DNA from: Pseudomonas sp. dw_358
GTDB lineage: Bacteria; Pseudomonadota; Gammaproteobacteria; Pseudomonadales; Pseudomonadaceae
Assembly (NCBI RefSeq): GCF_018449655.1
Contig: NZ_JAAVUX010000021.1
Coordinates: 1-64,000, forward strand
DNA length: 64,000 bases
Direction of reading: 5' to 3'
The notes under the pieces are model-generated. The model did not search any database. It was not told the DNA's origin and was given only the letters and a program-made list of their open reading frames with translations. Within the stretch, counting starts at the first letter, position 1, and each line of letters opens with the position of its first letter. The translations under genes were made by a program, and so were the position numbers. Of this stretch, positions 26,009-35,022 are shown in pieces.

Positions 26009-26878
26009 TCAGTTCGACAGGTGGGGTTGAGGAAGCAGGCGACGCAGAATGCCGGTGCGCCCGAACAGCACCGAAAAGGCATAAAAGGCACTGGCCGACA
26101 GCACAATGGCCGGGCCCGAGGCCACGCCCAGGTGATAAGACACGATCAGCCCGATGAAGCCCGAGAGCGTGGCGATCAAGGTCGAGATCAGCATCAGCGC
26201 ACTCAACGACGTCGCCCAGAACCGCGCGGCGGTGGCCGGCAGCATCATCATGCCGACGGCCATCAGCGTACCGAGGGCCTGAAAGCCGGAGACCAGGTTG
26301 AGCACCACCAGCAGCAGGAACAGCACGTGGTACAACGAGCCACGCCCGCCCACCGCACGCAGAAAACCAGGGTCGAAGCACTCCATGACCAGCGGCCGAT
26401 AGATCAGCGCCAGCAGTACCAGGGTGAAGGAAGCAATGCCTGCCACCAGCCGGATAGCGTCGGCGTCGATGGCCAGAATGGTGCCGAACAGTACGTGTAG
26501 CAGGTCGACGTTGGAGCCGTGCAGCGAGACGATCATCACCCCGGCTGCCAGGGACGTCAGGTAGAAACTGGCAAAGCTGGCATCCTCACGCAGCGCGGTG
26601 AGGCGGCTCACCAGCCCGGCCAGCAGCGCCACCGCCAGCCCTGCCACCAGGCCACCAAAGCCCATGGCCGGCAGGGACAAGCCGCCAAACAGAAAGCCCA
26701 CTGCTGCTCCGGGCAAAACGGCATGGCTCATGGCATCGCCCACCAGGCTCATGCGCCGCAGCATCAGCAGCACACCCACCGGGCCAGAACCCAGCCCCAG
26801 GGCCAGACAAGCGACCAGCGCCCGGCGCATGAAGCCGAACTCGACGAAGGGCTCGATCAATGCGGTGTACAGAATCAC
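26009..26878 (-). CDS. Zinc/manganese ABC transporter permease (ZnuB family)
   Basis: The 289-residue ABC-3 type permease has about eight or nine membrane helices. RMSLVGDAMSHAVLPGAAVGF near residues 43-63 is the conserved ABC-3 motif that couples to the ATPase. The start overlaps the ATPase stop by 4 nt (ATGA, 26875-26878). It forms the inner-membrane channel for the metal delivered by the binding protein encoded 9 bp downstream. Confidence 0.92.
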   Translation of the reverse strand: MILYTALIEPFVEFGFMRRALVACLALGLGSGPVGVLLMLRRMSLVGDAMSHAVLPGAAVGFLFGGLSLPAMGFGGLVAGLAVALLAGLVSRLTALREDASFASFYLTSLAAGVMIVSLHGSNVDLLHVLFGTILAIDADAIRLVAGIASFTLVLLALIYRPLVMECFDPGFLRAVGGRGSLYHVLFLLLVVLNLVSGFQALGTLMAVGMMMLPATAARFWATSLSALMLISTLIATLSGFIGLIVSYHLGVASGPAIVLSASAFYAFSVLFGRTGILRRLLPQPHLSN

Positions 26879-27630
26879 AGGTCCACCTCGGCAGCCGGTG
26901 AGTCGCAGGCCAGTGAATCAGGGCTCCAGGACTCGGCCATGTTGCGCGCGCGGCGCAGGTTGTCCTTGGTCAGCACCGTGGCGGTCTCTCCCCAGGCGAT
27001 GGTGCTGCGGGCCATCAACAGCGTCTGCGGGAAGTGTTGGCGGACTTGGTCGAGGTCGTGCAGCACGGCAATCACCGTGCGGCCCTGTTGGTGCCAGGTG
27101 TTTACCAGTCTGAGCAGGTCTTCGGTGGTGCGGGCGTCGATGGCAGTGAACGGCTCGTCCAGCACGATGACCTTGGCGTCCTGCATCAGCAGCCGGGCAA
27201 ACAGCACGCGCTGCAACTGGCCGGAAGACAGCGAACCGATACTGCGCTCGGCAAAGCCGTCCAGCCCCACAGCGGCCAGGGCTTCAAGACTGCGCTCGGC
27301 CTGACGCCGGGTCACCCCGAACAACGCGCCGATCTGCCCCCAGGCGCCCATGGCCACCGTGTCGGCCACGCTCAAGGGAAAACTGCGATCGATCTCGGCC
27401 GCCTGCGGCAGATAGCCGATGGTGCGCGAACTGACCTGGCCCAGATCCACCCGGCCTTCGGCGGGCTTCATCACCCCCACCAACGCCTTGATCAGCGTCG
27501 ACTTGCCCGCCCCGTTGGGCCCGACAATGGCCGTCAGGCTGCCAGCGGCAAAACGCCCACTGATGTGGTGCACCGCTGCGCGCCGTTCATAGGTGACGGT
27601 GAGGTTGGACAGCTCGATGGCAGCACTCAT
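26875..27630 (-). CDS. Zinc/manganese ABC transporter ATP-binding protein (ZnuC family)
   Basis: A 251-residue ABC ATPase: Walker A GPNGAGKSTLIKAL, signature SLSSGQLQRVLFARLL, Walker B KVIVLDEPF and H-loop AVLHDLDQV. It energises the ABC-3 permease for metal uptake. I chose the ATG at 27630 (MSAAIELSNLTVTYE), which overlaps the TGA of a 42-codon membrane ORF (27627-27755), so translation of the operon may begin with that small protein. Confidence 0.92.
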   Translation of the reverse strand: MSAAIELSNLTVTYERRAAVHHISGRFAAGSLTAIVGPNGAGKSTLIKALVGVMKPAEGRVDLGQVSSRTIGYLPQAAEIDRSFPLSVADTVAMGAWGQIGALFGVTRRQAERSLEALAAVGLDGFAERSIGSLSSGQLQRVLFARLLMQDAKVIVLDEPFTAIDARTTEDLLRLVNTWHQQGRTVIAVLHDLDQVRQHFPQTLLMARSTIAWGETATVLTKDNLRRARNMAESWSPDSLACDSPAAEVDL

Positions 27631-27755
27631 GGAATTGCCACCGCCCAGGCCACGGCAACCCACAACAGGGCCAGCGCGGCAACGGCCAGCAGCACGCGAT
27701 GCAGAGCGGAACGGGCAAGCATTGAAGAAGCGATGGAGCGAGGAGTCATGGTCAT
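27627..27755 (-). CDS. Small membrane protein leading the zinc ABC operon
   Basis: A 42-codon frame encoding a basic N-terminus (MTMTPRSIASSMLARSALHR) and one long hydrophobic helix (VLLAVAALALLWVAVAWAVA) to a stop that overlaps the ATPase start as ATGA. The start may be 27755 or 27749; CAGG lies about 8 nt before the latter. The perfect single-pass layout, coupling to a real gene and position just after a Zur-like box support a real small protein, perhaps a leader or transporter accessory. I know of no named family for it. Confidence 0.5.
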   Translation of the reverse strand: MTMTPRSIASSMLARSALHRVLLAVAALALLWVAVAWAVAIP

Positions 27756-27794
27756 GGCCTGAGGCAGTCGACAGCAGGCCCGCATGCTACCTTG

Positions 27795-27816
27795 AGTGTT
27801 ATGTTATAACAACATT
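27795..27816. promoter_or_regulatory. Candidate Zur box
   Basis: TGTTATGTTATAACAACATT contains the palindrome TGTTATAACA (27802-27811) with A/T-rich flanks, closely similar to the gammaproteobacterial Zur operator core (GTTATA-type half-sites). It lies about 45 bp upstream of the small membrane ORF leading the zinc ABC operon, where a zinc-responsive repressor would be expected. The regulator gene itself is not in this window. Confidence 0.6.
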
Positions 27817-27993
27817 AATGAATGACAGAATCTTCAGGCGAAGAAAAAAATGCATCTGTTCGCCGTTCGCCTGCGCCGGTCAGGGAGCGGCAGCCCGCCG
27901 TATAAAAGCCGGCTGAAAGGCCCATCGCGCTTGCCTTGCCAGCCAATGGTCGAATCGTGACAATGGCCCCACCCATTCCTGAGCCCGCCCCTG

Positions 27994-28749
27994 ATGCCCA
28001 CCGACGACCCTCTCGATATTTCTCCCGCCGAGTGGCAGGCGCGCTGTGACCTGGCCGCGCTGTACCGCCTGCTTGCGCACTTTCGCATGACCGACCTGAT
28101 CGACACGCACATCTCCCTGCGCCTTGAGGACGGTACGTTCCTGATCAATCGTTACGGAACTCTGTTCGAGCACATGAAGGCCAGTGATCTGGTGCGCATC
28201 GACAGCGACGGCAACGTGGTGGATCGCCACTTTCCGAATCACCGGGTCAACCAGGCCGGGTTTGTCATCCATTCGGCGATTCATGCCGCGCGGCCAGACC
28301 TGCATTGCGTGATTCACACCCACACCGCCGCCGGGATTGCCGTGTCGGCCCAGGCCAGGGGGTTGTTGCCCATCAGCCAACACGCGCTCAAGTTCTACAA
28401 CCGCATCGGCTACCACCGCTATCAGGGGATTGCCTTGTGCCTGGATGAGCGCGAGCAACTGGTGGCCGATCTTGGCACCCACAGCGCAATGATTCTGTGC
28501 AACCACGGCCTGCTGGCCGCCGGTGGCAGCGCCGCCGAGGCGTTCCAGACGATCTTTTTGCTTGAGCGGGCCTGCCAGGCTCAGGTGCAGGCGCTGGCCG
28601 GCGGCGTCGAGCTGATTTTTCCGGAGGCCGAGACGTGCGAGTTCACTGCGCAGCAGTTCGAAGCCGATGACGAAATCGGCTTGATCCAGCTGGGTTGGGA
28701 TGCGGCGTTGACGCTGATTGAAGCTCAGCGTCATGAGTGGGCTGCCTGA
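27994..28749 (+). CDS. Class II aldolase/adducin-family protein
   Basis: A 251-residue class II aldolase-like protein with the metal-binding His pair in CVIHTHTAAGIAV and a third His in CNHGLLAAGG, near residues 108-170. The family includes fuculose-phosphate aldolase and decarboxylase-like and adducin-like members; this adducin-type form often has no defined substrate. Divergent from the zinc operon, convergent with an AEC transporter 4 bp away. Confidence 0.85.
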   Translation: MPTDDPLDISPAEWQARCDLAALYRLLAHFRMTDLIDTHISLRLEDGTFLINRYGTLFEHMKASDLVRIDSDGNVVDRHFPNHRVNQAGFVIHSAIHAARPDLHCVIHTHTAAGIAVSAQARGLLPISQHALKFYNRIGYHRYQGIALCLDEREQLVADLGTHSAMILCNHGLLAAGGSAAEAFQTIFLLERACQAQVQALAGGVELIFPEAETCEFTAQQFEADDEIGLIQLGWDAALTLIEAQRHEWAA

Positions 28750-28752
28750 GGG

Positions 28753-29682
28753 TCAGATACCCAGCCAGTAAAGACAAACGCCTAGCGTCACCAGCGAGCA
28801 CAAGGTCGACAGCAGGATGCTGCGCGAGACCACGCCCGCCTCGCGCTCGTAGTATTCGGCCAGCATGAACGGCCCGGTGCCGGTGGGCAGTGCACTGAGC
28901 AGCAAGGCCGACTGCGCCCAGAGGGTCGGCAGGTGCAGCACCTTGAACGCCAGCACGCCGGTCACCAGCGGCTGGCCCACCAGCTTGATCACCACCAACG
29001 GCCAGGCACCCGTCTTGCGGCCCTGCTGCTCCTGGGCCAGGAACAGCCCCAGGGAAATCAGCGCGCAAGGCGTGGTCGCCGCGGCCAGCATGTCGAGAAA
29101 GTGCAGCACGGGGGTGGCCAGGCCCAGGCCGGTCATGGCCCAGCCCGCGCCGATGATCGGCGACACCACCAGCGGGTTTTTCGCCAGCGCCCGCAGCACG
29201 GTCAATACCGCGCGGCCGAGGTGTTTCTCCTGTTGCAGGCCGACCTCGATGCACACCACGGCCACGGCAAACAGCACGCAGACCACGATCAGCGACGAGA
29301 TCAGCGCCGGCTCCAGGCCCGACTGGCCGAACACGAGCAGGCACAGGGGAATGCCGATGTAGCCGGTATTGGCATAGGCGGCGCTCAGGCCATCAAGGCT
29401 CGCTTCCACCAGACTGTGGCGCTGGCTCAGGCGCCAGGCCAGGGTGGCGAAGAACACCAGCATGCAGCCGGCGCCGAAAGCGAGGACAAAGCCCGGTTGC
29501 CAGATCTGCGCCCAGGTGGCCGTGGCGGTGACTTTGAACAACAACGCCGGCAGGCACAGCCAGACCACCATGCGGTTGATTTCCGACGCGGCCTTCTCTC
29601 CGAGACGGTTGGTCTTGCGGCACAGGTAGCCGACGAGGATCAACGCGAAAATAGGCAGTACCACCGCCAGCACCGTATGCAT
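28753..29682 (-). CDS. AEC-family transporter
   Basis: A 309-residue auxin-efflux-carrier-type permease with about ten membrane helices in two halves: LAVVLPIFALILVGYLCRKT at the N-terminus, a Asn-containing AYANTGYIGIPLC in the first half and ALPTGTGPFMLAEYY in the second. The family exports or imports organic anions such as malonate or malate. The substrate here is not readable; it abuts the class II aldolase gene. Confidence 0.88.
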   Translation of the reverse strand: MHTVLAVVLPIFALILVGYLCRKTNRLGEKAASEINRMVVWLCLPALLFKVTATATWAQIWQPGFVLAFGAGCMLVFFATLAWRLSQRHSLVEASLDGLSAAYANTGYIGIPLCLLVFGQSGLEPALISSLIVVCVLFAVAVVCIEVGLQQEKHLGRAVLTVLRALAKNPLVVSPIIGAGWAMTGLGLATPVLHFLDMLAAATTPCALISLGLFLAQEQQGRKTGAWPLVVIKLVGQPLVTGVLAFKVLHLPTLWAQSALLLSALPTGTGPFMLAEYYEREAGVVSRSILLSTLCSLVTLGVCLYWLGI

Positions 29683-29873
29683 GAACGTCCACTCGCTCGC
29701 CGAGATAAAAGCGTCGAGCTTAGGGGCGCAATGGCGCTATGTCCACGGTGCCAGCATGAAATTGCAGGCAACCGTGCACCCATTCAACTATTTGCCCTCG
29801 AGCAGGTCGACTGTAGTGAGCCGGCAGCTTTTTTCACTCAAAAAAGCCGGCGTTCCAGATCAAGGAGAGAGAC

Positions 29874-30182
29874 ATGTCCATTCGAAAATCCGCCGCCTGC
29901 CTGAGCCTGGTGGCCCTGTTGGGCACCACCACCCTGTCCGTCTTCGCCGACGACAGCAGCGTGACCGTCGACGCCCCGGGGGTCGGGCTGCATGACATCA
30001 AGAAAGGCGACAAGGTGCCGGACCAGTACAAGCGCAAGGAGCTGGCGGTCGGGGATTGGAAGAAGCACAAGTTGGCCATGCCTACCGAAGATCAGCAGTG
30101 GGTGAAGATTCAGGACAAATACCTGTTGGTCAACATCCCGAACGGGACGGTGAAGGATGTGGTGCCGGCTCGGGGCAAATAA
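29874..30182 (+). CDS. RcnB-family periplasmic protein
   Basis: A 102-residue protein with a signal peptide (about residues 1-25, LSVFA) and the RcnB C-terminal pattern: KRKELAVGDWKKHKL, then QQWVKIQDKYLLVNIPNGTV. RcnB is a periplasmic nickel/cobalt-homeostasis modulator in Escherichia coli, but most homologues, including this short one, are untested. It is preceded by AAGGAGAGAGAC as a strong ribosome site. The nearby cobalt-chelation genes are 18 kb away and may be unrelated. Confidence 0.8.
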   Translation: MSIRKSAACLSLVALLGTTTLSVFADDSSVTVDAPGVGLHDIKKGDKVPDQYKRKELAVGDWKKHKLAMPTEDQQWVKIQDKYLLVNIPNGTVKDVVPARGK

Positions 30183-30247
30183 CCGGGCTCCGCGTAACGG
30201 TCACCGCGGGCAACCTCGATGGCCGTCAGACGGTTGAAACCAGTGCC

Positions 30248-31285
30248 TCAAGGCGCCGGGTTTGGCTGGCTCTTGTGAATCGCCTCGATCCCCTCCAGCA
30301 CCGCATCCGACAGCACCACGTCGACGCTGCCCAAGTTGCTGTGCAACTGCGCCAACGTAGTGGCCCCGATGATGTTGCTGGTCACGAACGGACGGCTGGT
30401 GACATACGCCAGCGCCATCTGCGCCGGATCCAGGTCGTGTTCTTGCGCCAGCGCCACATAGGCCGCCGCCGCACGGTCCGACTCCGGGCTGTTATAACGC
30501 TGGAAGCGTTCGAACAGGGTCAGACGACCGTCTGCAGGGCGCGCGCCATTGAGGTATTTGCCCGCCAGCACGCCGAACGCCAGTGGCGAGTAGGCCAGCA
30601 AGCCGATCTGCTCGCGAATGGCGATTTCCGACAAGCCAATCTCGAACGTACGGTTGAGCAGGTTGTAGGGGTTCTGGATTGACACCGCACGGGGCAGCCC
30701 GAGGGTTTCGGCCAGGTGCAGGAAACGTGAAGTGCCCCACGGCGTTTCGTTGGACAGGCCGAAATGGCGGATCTTGCCCGCCTTGACCAGGTCAGCCAGC
30801 ACGCCGAGGGTTTCTTCGATGTCGGTGGCCACGTCATCGGCGTGGTGCTGATAACCCAGCACGCCAAAGAAGTTGGTCTTGCGATCCGGCCAGTGGAGTT
30901 GGTAAAGGTCCAGGTAATCGGTGTTCAGGCGCTTGAGGCTGGCCTCAAGGGCAGCCGTGATGTTCTTGCGATCCAGACGCGGGTTGCCGTCGCGGATGTG
31001 GTCCATGCGCCCAGGGCCGGCGACCTTGCTGGCCAGCACCCAATCGGCTCGGTCGCTGTACTTCCTGAAGTACTCGCCGATGATCGTTTCGGTCTTGGTG
31101 TAGGTCTCGCCCCGTGGCGGCACCGGGTACATCTCGGCGGTGTCGAGGAAGTTCACCTGCGCTGCCTTGGCCGCCCGAATCTGCTCGAAAGCTTCGGCCT
31201 GGGTGTTCTGCTCCCCCCAGGTCATGGTGCCCAGGGCAATGGCGCTGACCTTGATGTCGGTCTTGCCCAGTGTTCGAAACTCCAT
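30248..31285 (-). CDS. NADP(H)-dependent aldo/keto reductase, Tas/YajO-like
   Basis: A 345-residue aldo/keto reductase of the Tas type: EFRTLGKTDIKVSAIALGTM at the N-terminus, catalytic D-Y-K-H elements in FLDTAEMYPVPPR (Asp, Tyr), ASKVAGPGR (Lys) and LYQLHWPDRK (His). It reduces carbonyls with NADPH. GGAG lies 7 nt before the ATG at 31285; I rejected the upstream frame to 31345. It is the last gene of the minus-strand catabolic cluster and may or may not share its transcript. Confidence 0.88.
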   Translation of the reverse strand: MEFRTLGKTDIKVSAIALGTMTWGEQNTQAEAFEQIRAAKAAQVNFLDTAEMYPVPPRGETYTKTETIIGEYFRKYSDRADWVLASKVAGPGRMDHIRDGNPRLDRKNITAALEASLKRLNTDYLDLYQLHWPDRKTNFFGVLGYQHHADDVATDIEETLGVLADLVKAGKIRHFGLSNETPWGTSRFLHLAETLGLPRAVSIQNPYNLLNRTFEIGLSEIAIREQIGLLAYSPLAFGVLAGKYLNGARPADGRLTLFERFQRYNSPESDRAAAAYVALAQEHDLDPAQMALAYVTSRPFVTSNIIGATTLAQLHSNLGSVDVVLSDAVLEGIEAIHKSQPNPAP

Positions 31286-31375
31286 TGCGTGCTCCATCAA
31301 CAAGTTAATCGCGAACTGTAGGCAAAGGACGAGGCCGAGCGCCAATTCCTTTTCGATCTAAGATAGGTAGCTTGC

Positions 31376-32737
31376 TTAGAATATCGTGCTGTACTGCTCG
31401 ATCTCCCAGGCGCTGATGGTGCGGTGATAGGTTTCCCATTCCTTGGTCTTGTAGCGGATGAACTCGTCGCGCAGGGCCTTGCCCAGGGTCTTCTCCACCA
31501 ACGGGTCATCGGCGAAAGCCTTGATCGCTTCCGGCAGGTTCTGCGGCAGGAACTCGATACCGCGGTCCGCCCTCTCGGCTTCGCTCATGGCATAGAGGTT
31601 GTCTTCGTTGGGCTCGCGCGGGTCGATTTTCAGCCGCACGCCTTCAAGGCCCGCCGCCAGGGCCAGGGTCGCCGCCAGGTAGGGATTGACCGCACCGTCG
31701 GCGTTGCGCGACTCGCAGCGCCCGCCACCCGCCGGGACCCGGACCGAGTTGGTGCGGTTGTTGGAACCATAAGAGTTGAACACTGGCGCCCAGGAGAAAT
31801 TACCCCCGGCGCCCTGGCGTACCAGGCGCTTGTAGCTGTTGACGGTCGGCGCAAAGGCCGCACACAGGGCCCGACCGTGCTTGAGGATGCCGCCGATGAA
31901 GTGATAGCCGGTTTCGGTCAGGCCCAGCCCGCGCGGGTCGTCCTTGGGGTCGCATTCAAAGGCATTGGCCCCGGTTTCCAGGTCGTAGAGCGACATGTTG
32001 AAATGCGCGCCGGTGCCGGTCTTGTCGGCAAACGGCTTGGGCATCATGGTCGCCACCAGGCCCTGCTCGCTGGCGTAGTGCTTGGCCATGAAGCGGAAGA
32101 ACACGAAGCGGTCGCACATGGTCAGCGCGTCGGCGTAGTTGAAGTCGAACTCGTACTGGGAGTTGCCGTCCTCGTGGTCCAGCGAGTACAGGTCCCAGCC
32201 CAGCTTGTTGATGGTGCTGGAGACCTTGTCCAACCAGGCGAACTGGTTGACGAAGCCTTGCACGTCATAGCAGGGCTTGAGCAACTTGTTGTCGGCATCC
32301 GGCACGCCGAGGCTGCCATCGGCCTCGCGGCGCAGCAGGTAGATTTCGCACTCGATGCCCAGGTTCATGCCGTAGCCCATCTCGGCCGCCTGGGCCAGGA
32401 CGTTTTTCAGGGCCACGCGGGTACTCAAGGGATAGGGCTGGCCCTTGAAGGCGTTGTCCGCCGGCATCCAGGCAATCTTCGGTTCCCATGGCAGCTGCAC
32501 GATGGCGTCCAGGTCGGGCACCGAGGTGATCTCGTCTTCGTGAGGGTCCTGACCGAGGCCATCGAGGGCGTAGCCGGTGTAGCGCTCCGAGCCCTTGGCC
32601 ATCTGCTTGAGGTGGCCGATGGGCACGACTTTGCCCTTGGGCACGCCGTGGATGTCCACGTAGGCGCCAATGCAGTATTCCACGCCTTTTTCGCGCAGGG
32701 ATTTTTCCAGGTCAGCAACTTCTTGGGCGCTTTTCAT
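31376..32737 (-). CDS. glnT: Type III glutamine synthetase, GlnT/GMAS-like
   Basis: A 453-residue glutamine-synthetase-superfamily enzyme of the GlnT group: CIGAYVDIHGVPKGKVV in the N-terminal beta-grasp domain, YEFDFNYADAL and GTGAHFNMSL in the ATP/glutamate-binding barrel, GGRCESRNADGAVNPYLAATLALAAGLEG near the end. GlnT relatives include gamma-glutamylmethylamide synthetase, so it may ligate glutamate to an amine rather than ammonia. Placement between two aldo/keto reductase genes and downstream of a Rieske oxygenase supports a catabolic role. The ATG at 32737 gives the family N-terminus. Confidence 0.88.
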   Translation of the reverse strand: MKSAQEVADLEKSLREKGVEYCIGAYVDIHGVPKGKVVPIGHLKQMAKGSERYTGYALDGLGQDPHEDEITSVPDLDAIVQLPWEPKIAWMPADNAFKGQPYPLSTRVALKNVLAQAAEMGYGMNLGIECEIYLLRREADGSLGVPDADNKLLKPCYDVQGFVNQFAWLDKVSSTINKLGWDLYSLDHEDGNSQYEFDFNYADALTMCDRFVFFRFMAKHYASEQGLVATMMPKPFADKTGTGAHFNMSLYDLETGANAFECDPKDDPRGLGLTETGYHFIGGILKHGRALCAAFAPTVNSYKRLVRQGAGGNFSWAPVFNSYGSNNRTNSVRVPAGGGRCESRNADGAVNPYLAATLALAAGLEGVRLKIDPREPNEDNLYAMSEAERADRGIEFLPQNLPEAIKAFADDPLVEKTLGKALRDEFIRYKTKEWETYHRTISAWEIEQYSTIF

Positions 32738-32782
32738 GGCAGCTCGCTCGTGTAGATGATTAAAGGCAGACAAACGACAGCG

Positions 32783-33763
32783 TCAGGCAAATCCGACGAC
32801 GGCGTGGGGCACATAAGGGGCTTCCAGTTGGCGGATCTCCTCGGCGTCGAGGCTGATCTCCAGCGCCGCCACGGCATCTTGCAAGTGCTCGACTCGGGTG
32901 GCGCCCATGACCGGCGAGGCCACCGGCTGCTTTTGCAGCAGCCAGGCCATGGCCACCTGCGCCTGGGGCGTGCCGCGCTGGGTGGCGACCCGGGTCACCG
33001 CCTCGATGACCCGACGGTCGGCGGCCTCGGTGGCGTCATACAAGGTGCGCGCGTAGGCGTCACTGCCGCTGCGCTCGCTGCCGGCGTCCACCGGCCGGGT
33101 CAGGCGCCCGCGGGCCAGTGGGCTCCAGGGGGTCACGCCAACCCCTTCCGCCAGGCACAGGCCGAGCATTTCGCGCTCTTCCTCGCGGTACAACAGGTTG
33201 AGGTGGTTCTGCATGGCAATGAAGCGGGTCCAGCCGTTGCGCTCGGCCACGTGCAGGGCCTTGCACAGCTGCCAGGCAAACATCGACGAAGCGCCCAGGT
33301 AACGAACCTTGCCCATCTTCACCAGGTCATGCAGCGCCTCCAGGGTTTCTTCCAGTGGCGTCTCGTAGTCCCAACGGTGGATCTGGTACAGATCGATGTA
33401 ATCGGTGCCCAGGCGCGTCAGGCTCTGGTCGATCTCGTGCATGATCACCTTGCGCGACAGCCCGCCGCCATTGGGGCCGGGGCGCATGGGGTTGTAGACC
33501 TTGCTGGTGATGACCACTTCGTCGCGGCGGGCGAAGTCCTTCAGAGCGCGGCCCAGTACTTCTTCACTGGCGCCTTTGGCGTAGGCATTGGCGGTGTCGA
33601 AGAAGTTGATGCCCAGCTCCAGCGCCTGACGTATGAACGGCCGGCTCTGCTCCTCGTTCAACGACCAGCTGTAACCGCTGCGCTCGGGTGGCGCGTAGGT
33701 CATGCAGCCCAGGCACAGGCGGGACACTTGCAGGCCGGAACGGCCCAGACGCGTGTATTTCAT
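32783..33763 (-). CDS. Aldo/keto reductase, YajO-type
   Basis: A 326-residue aldo/keto reductase: KYTRLGRSGLQVSRLCLGCM, then FFDTANAYAKGASEE (Asp and Tyr), ITSKVYNPMRP (Lys) and LYQIHRWDYETP (His), with GVTPWSPLARGRL in the NADPH-binding C-terminus. It sits 24 bp downstream of the Rieske oxygenase gene and 45 bp upstream of glnT on the same strand, so it probably acts on an intermediate of the same pathway. Confidence 0.9.
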   Translation of the reverse strand: MKYTRLGRSGLQVSRLCLGCMTYAPPERSGYSWSLNEEQSRPFIRQALELGINFFDTANAYAKGASEEVLGRALKDFARRDEVVITSKVYNPMRPGPNGGGLSRKVIMHEIDQSLTRLGTDYIDLYQIHRWDYETPLEETLEALHDLVKMGKVRYLGASSMFAWQLCKALHVAERNGWTRFIAMQNHLNLLYREEEREMLGLCLAEGVGVTPWSPLARGRLTRPVDAGSERSGSDAYARTLYDATEAADRRVIEAVTRVATQRGTPQAQVAMAWLLQKQPVASPVMGATRVEHLQDAVAALEISLDAEEIRQLEAPYVPHAVVGFA

Positions 33764-33787
33764 GAGGTTTCCTCGCAGAAAAATCGG

Positions 33788-34963
33788 TCAGCCGAGCACG
33801 CGCTCGCGCAGGTAATTGGCCAGTTGCCAGACGGTGCGCTCCAGATGACTGAGGCGTCCGGGCCGGGCCAGTGTGGAGTGGGTGGCCCGCTGTTGAATCG
33901 CATTGACCTCCAGGTCTTCGGCGGCGATGGTCTTGCCCCGGGCTTGAATGCGCTCCACGGTCTGGGCAAAGGTCGGCAGCGCGGCCGCCTTGGGGTCCAC
34001 CAATACCACCCGCTGCCAATGGGTATTTTCCGCGTCCAACGGCAACAGGCTGGTGACGCTGGCCCGGTCCGGGTCCAGGCCGATCAAGGTATTGGGGAAA
34101 ATCTGCACCAGCTTGATCTGGCGCAAGTCATCGCCTTCCAGGCCATCGAACGGCACCAGACCCGGGGTAAGGATTTCACTGAGCTCGCCCTTGGCCCGCA
34201 GTGGTTGATGGCAGATGCTCCAGCCAGCACCGCCCGCTCCGATGTAGCTCAGGCGGCCCGGGAAACTGGTCTCCAGGCTTTTGCGGTGCACTGCCGGGTG
34301 GTGGTAGCACTCCATGAAAGTCTCGGCGGCGATCTTCCAGTTGAAGTCGCAGGGGTAGTCGGTGGTGAAGGCCATGGTCAGTTGCGCGACGTTGTGTTTG
34401 CGCAGCAGCGGCACCAGATCGGCCAGGCGCTCACCCATGGAACCCACCGTGGCGCTCAGGGTGATGAAAATCAGCCCCTCGACGATCTCGCTGCGGATCT
34501 GTGGCAGTTGCCATTGGCCAGGGTGGAAATCCTCGGCCTCTTCCATGCTGGGTGCGCCAAGCATCTGCCCGTCCAGGCCGTAGCTCCACTTGTGGAACGG
34601 GCAGGCAAAGCCTTTGGCGTTACCCGCGCCCTCGACAATCGGCAGCCAGCGGTGCAGGCAGACCCGCGACATGACCCGGATGCCCTCGGCGGTGCGCACC
34701 GCCAGCAGCGGTTCCTTGACGATATCGATGGAAAAATAGTCGCCCACGTTGGCCAGTTGCGCGACGTGGCCGATGCACAGCCAGTCGGCGCGGAACACCT
34801 TGTGCATTTCGATCTGGTAGAACGTGGCACTGTGGTAGGTCTCCGGCGGCAAGGTGCGGGACAGGCTGTCGGGCTTGCCGATGTCCTCGCGCAAGGCGTC
34901 GAGCAGGTGACTGACGCCGGCAACGGGCGCAGTGAGGTCTTTGAGCTGGATCAATTCGGTCAT
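33788..34963 (-). CDS. Rieske non-heme iron oxygenase, alpha subunit
   Basis: A 391-residue oxygenase. The Rieske [2Fe-2S] ligands are C102-x-H104 and C121-x2-H124 (CLHRW and CPFHKW). Mononuclear iron ligands fit E218-x2-H221-x4-H226 in ECYHHPAVH, plus a later acidic residue. The family hydroxylates aromatics or oxidatively demethylates amines such as glycine betaine or stachydrine. No ferredoxin or reductase gene lies beside it, so redox partners must be encoded elsewhere or the adjacent enzymes must help. Confidence 0.9.
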   Translation of the reverse strand: MTELIQLKDLTAPVAGVSHLLDALREDIGKPDSLSRTLPPETYHSATFYQIEMHKVFRADWLCIGHVAQLANVGDYFSIDIVKEPLLAVRTAEGIRVMSRVCLHRWLPIVEGAGNAKGFACPFHKWSYGLDGQMLGAPSMEEAEDFHPGQWQLPQIRSEIVEGLIFITLSATVGSMGERLADLVPLLRKHNVAQLTMAFTTDYPCDFNWKIAAETFMECYHHPAVHRKSLETSFPGRLSYIGAGGAGWSICHQPLRAKGELSEILTPGLVPFDGLEGDDLRQIKLVQIFPNTLIGLDPDRASVTSLLPLDAENTHWQRVVLVDPKAAALPTFAQTVERIQARGKTIAAEDLEVNAIQQRATHSTLARPGRLSHLERTVWQLANYLRERVLG

Positions 34964-35022
34964 TTCGGCGGCTCCTGAAACCTGATCGTTAAGGGCTGGC
35001 GACGGCTGGGCTCTGCTCGGCG

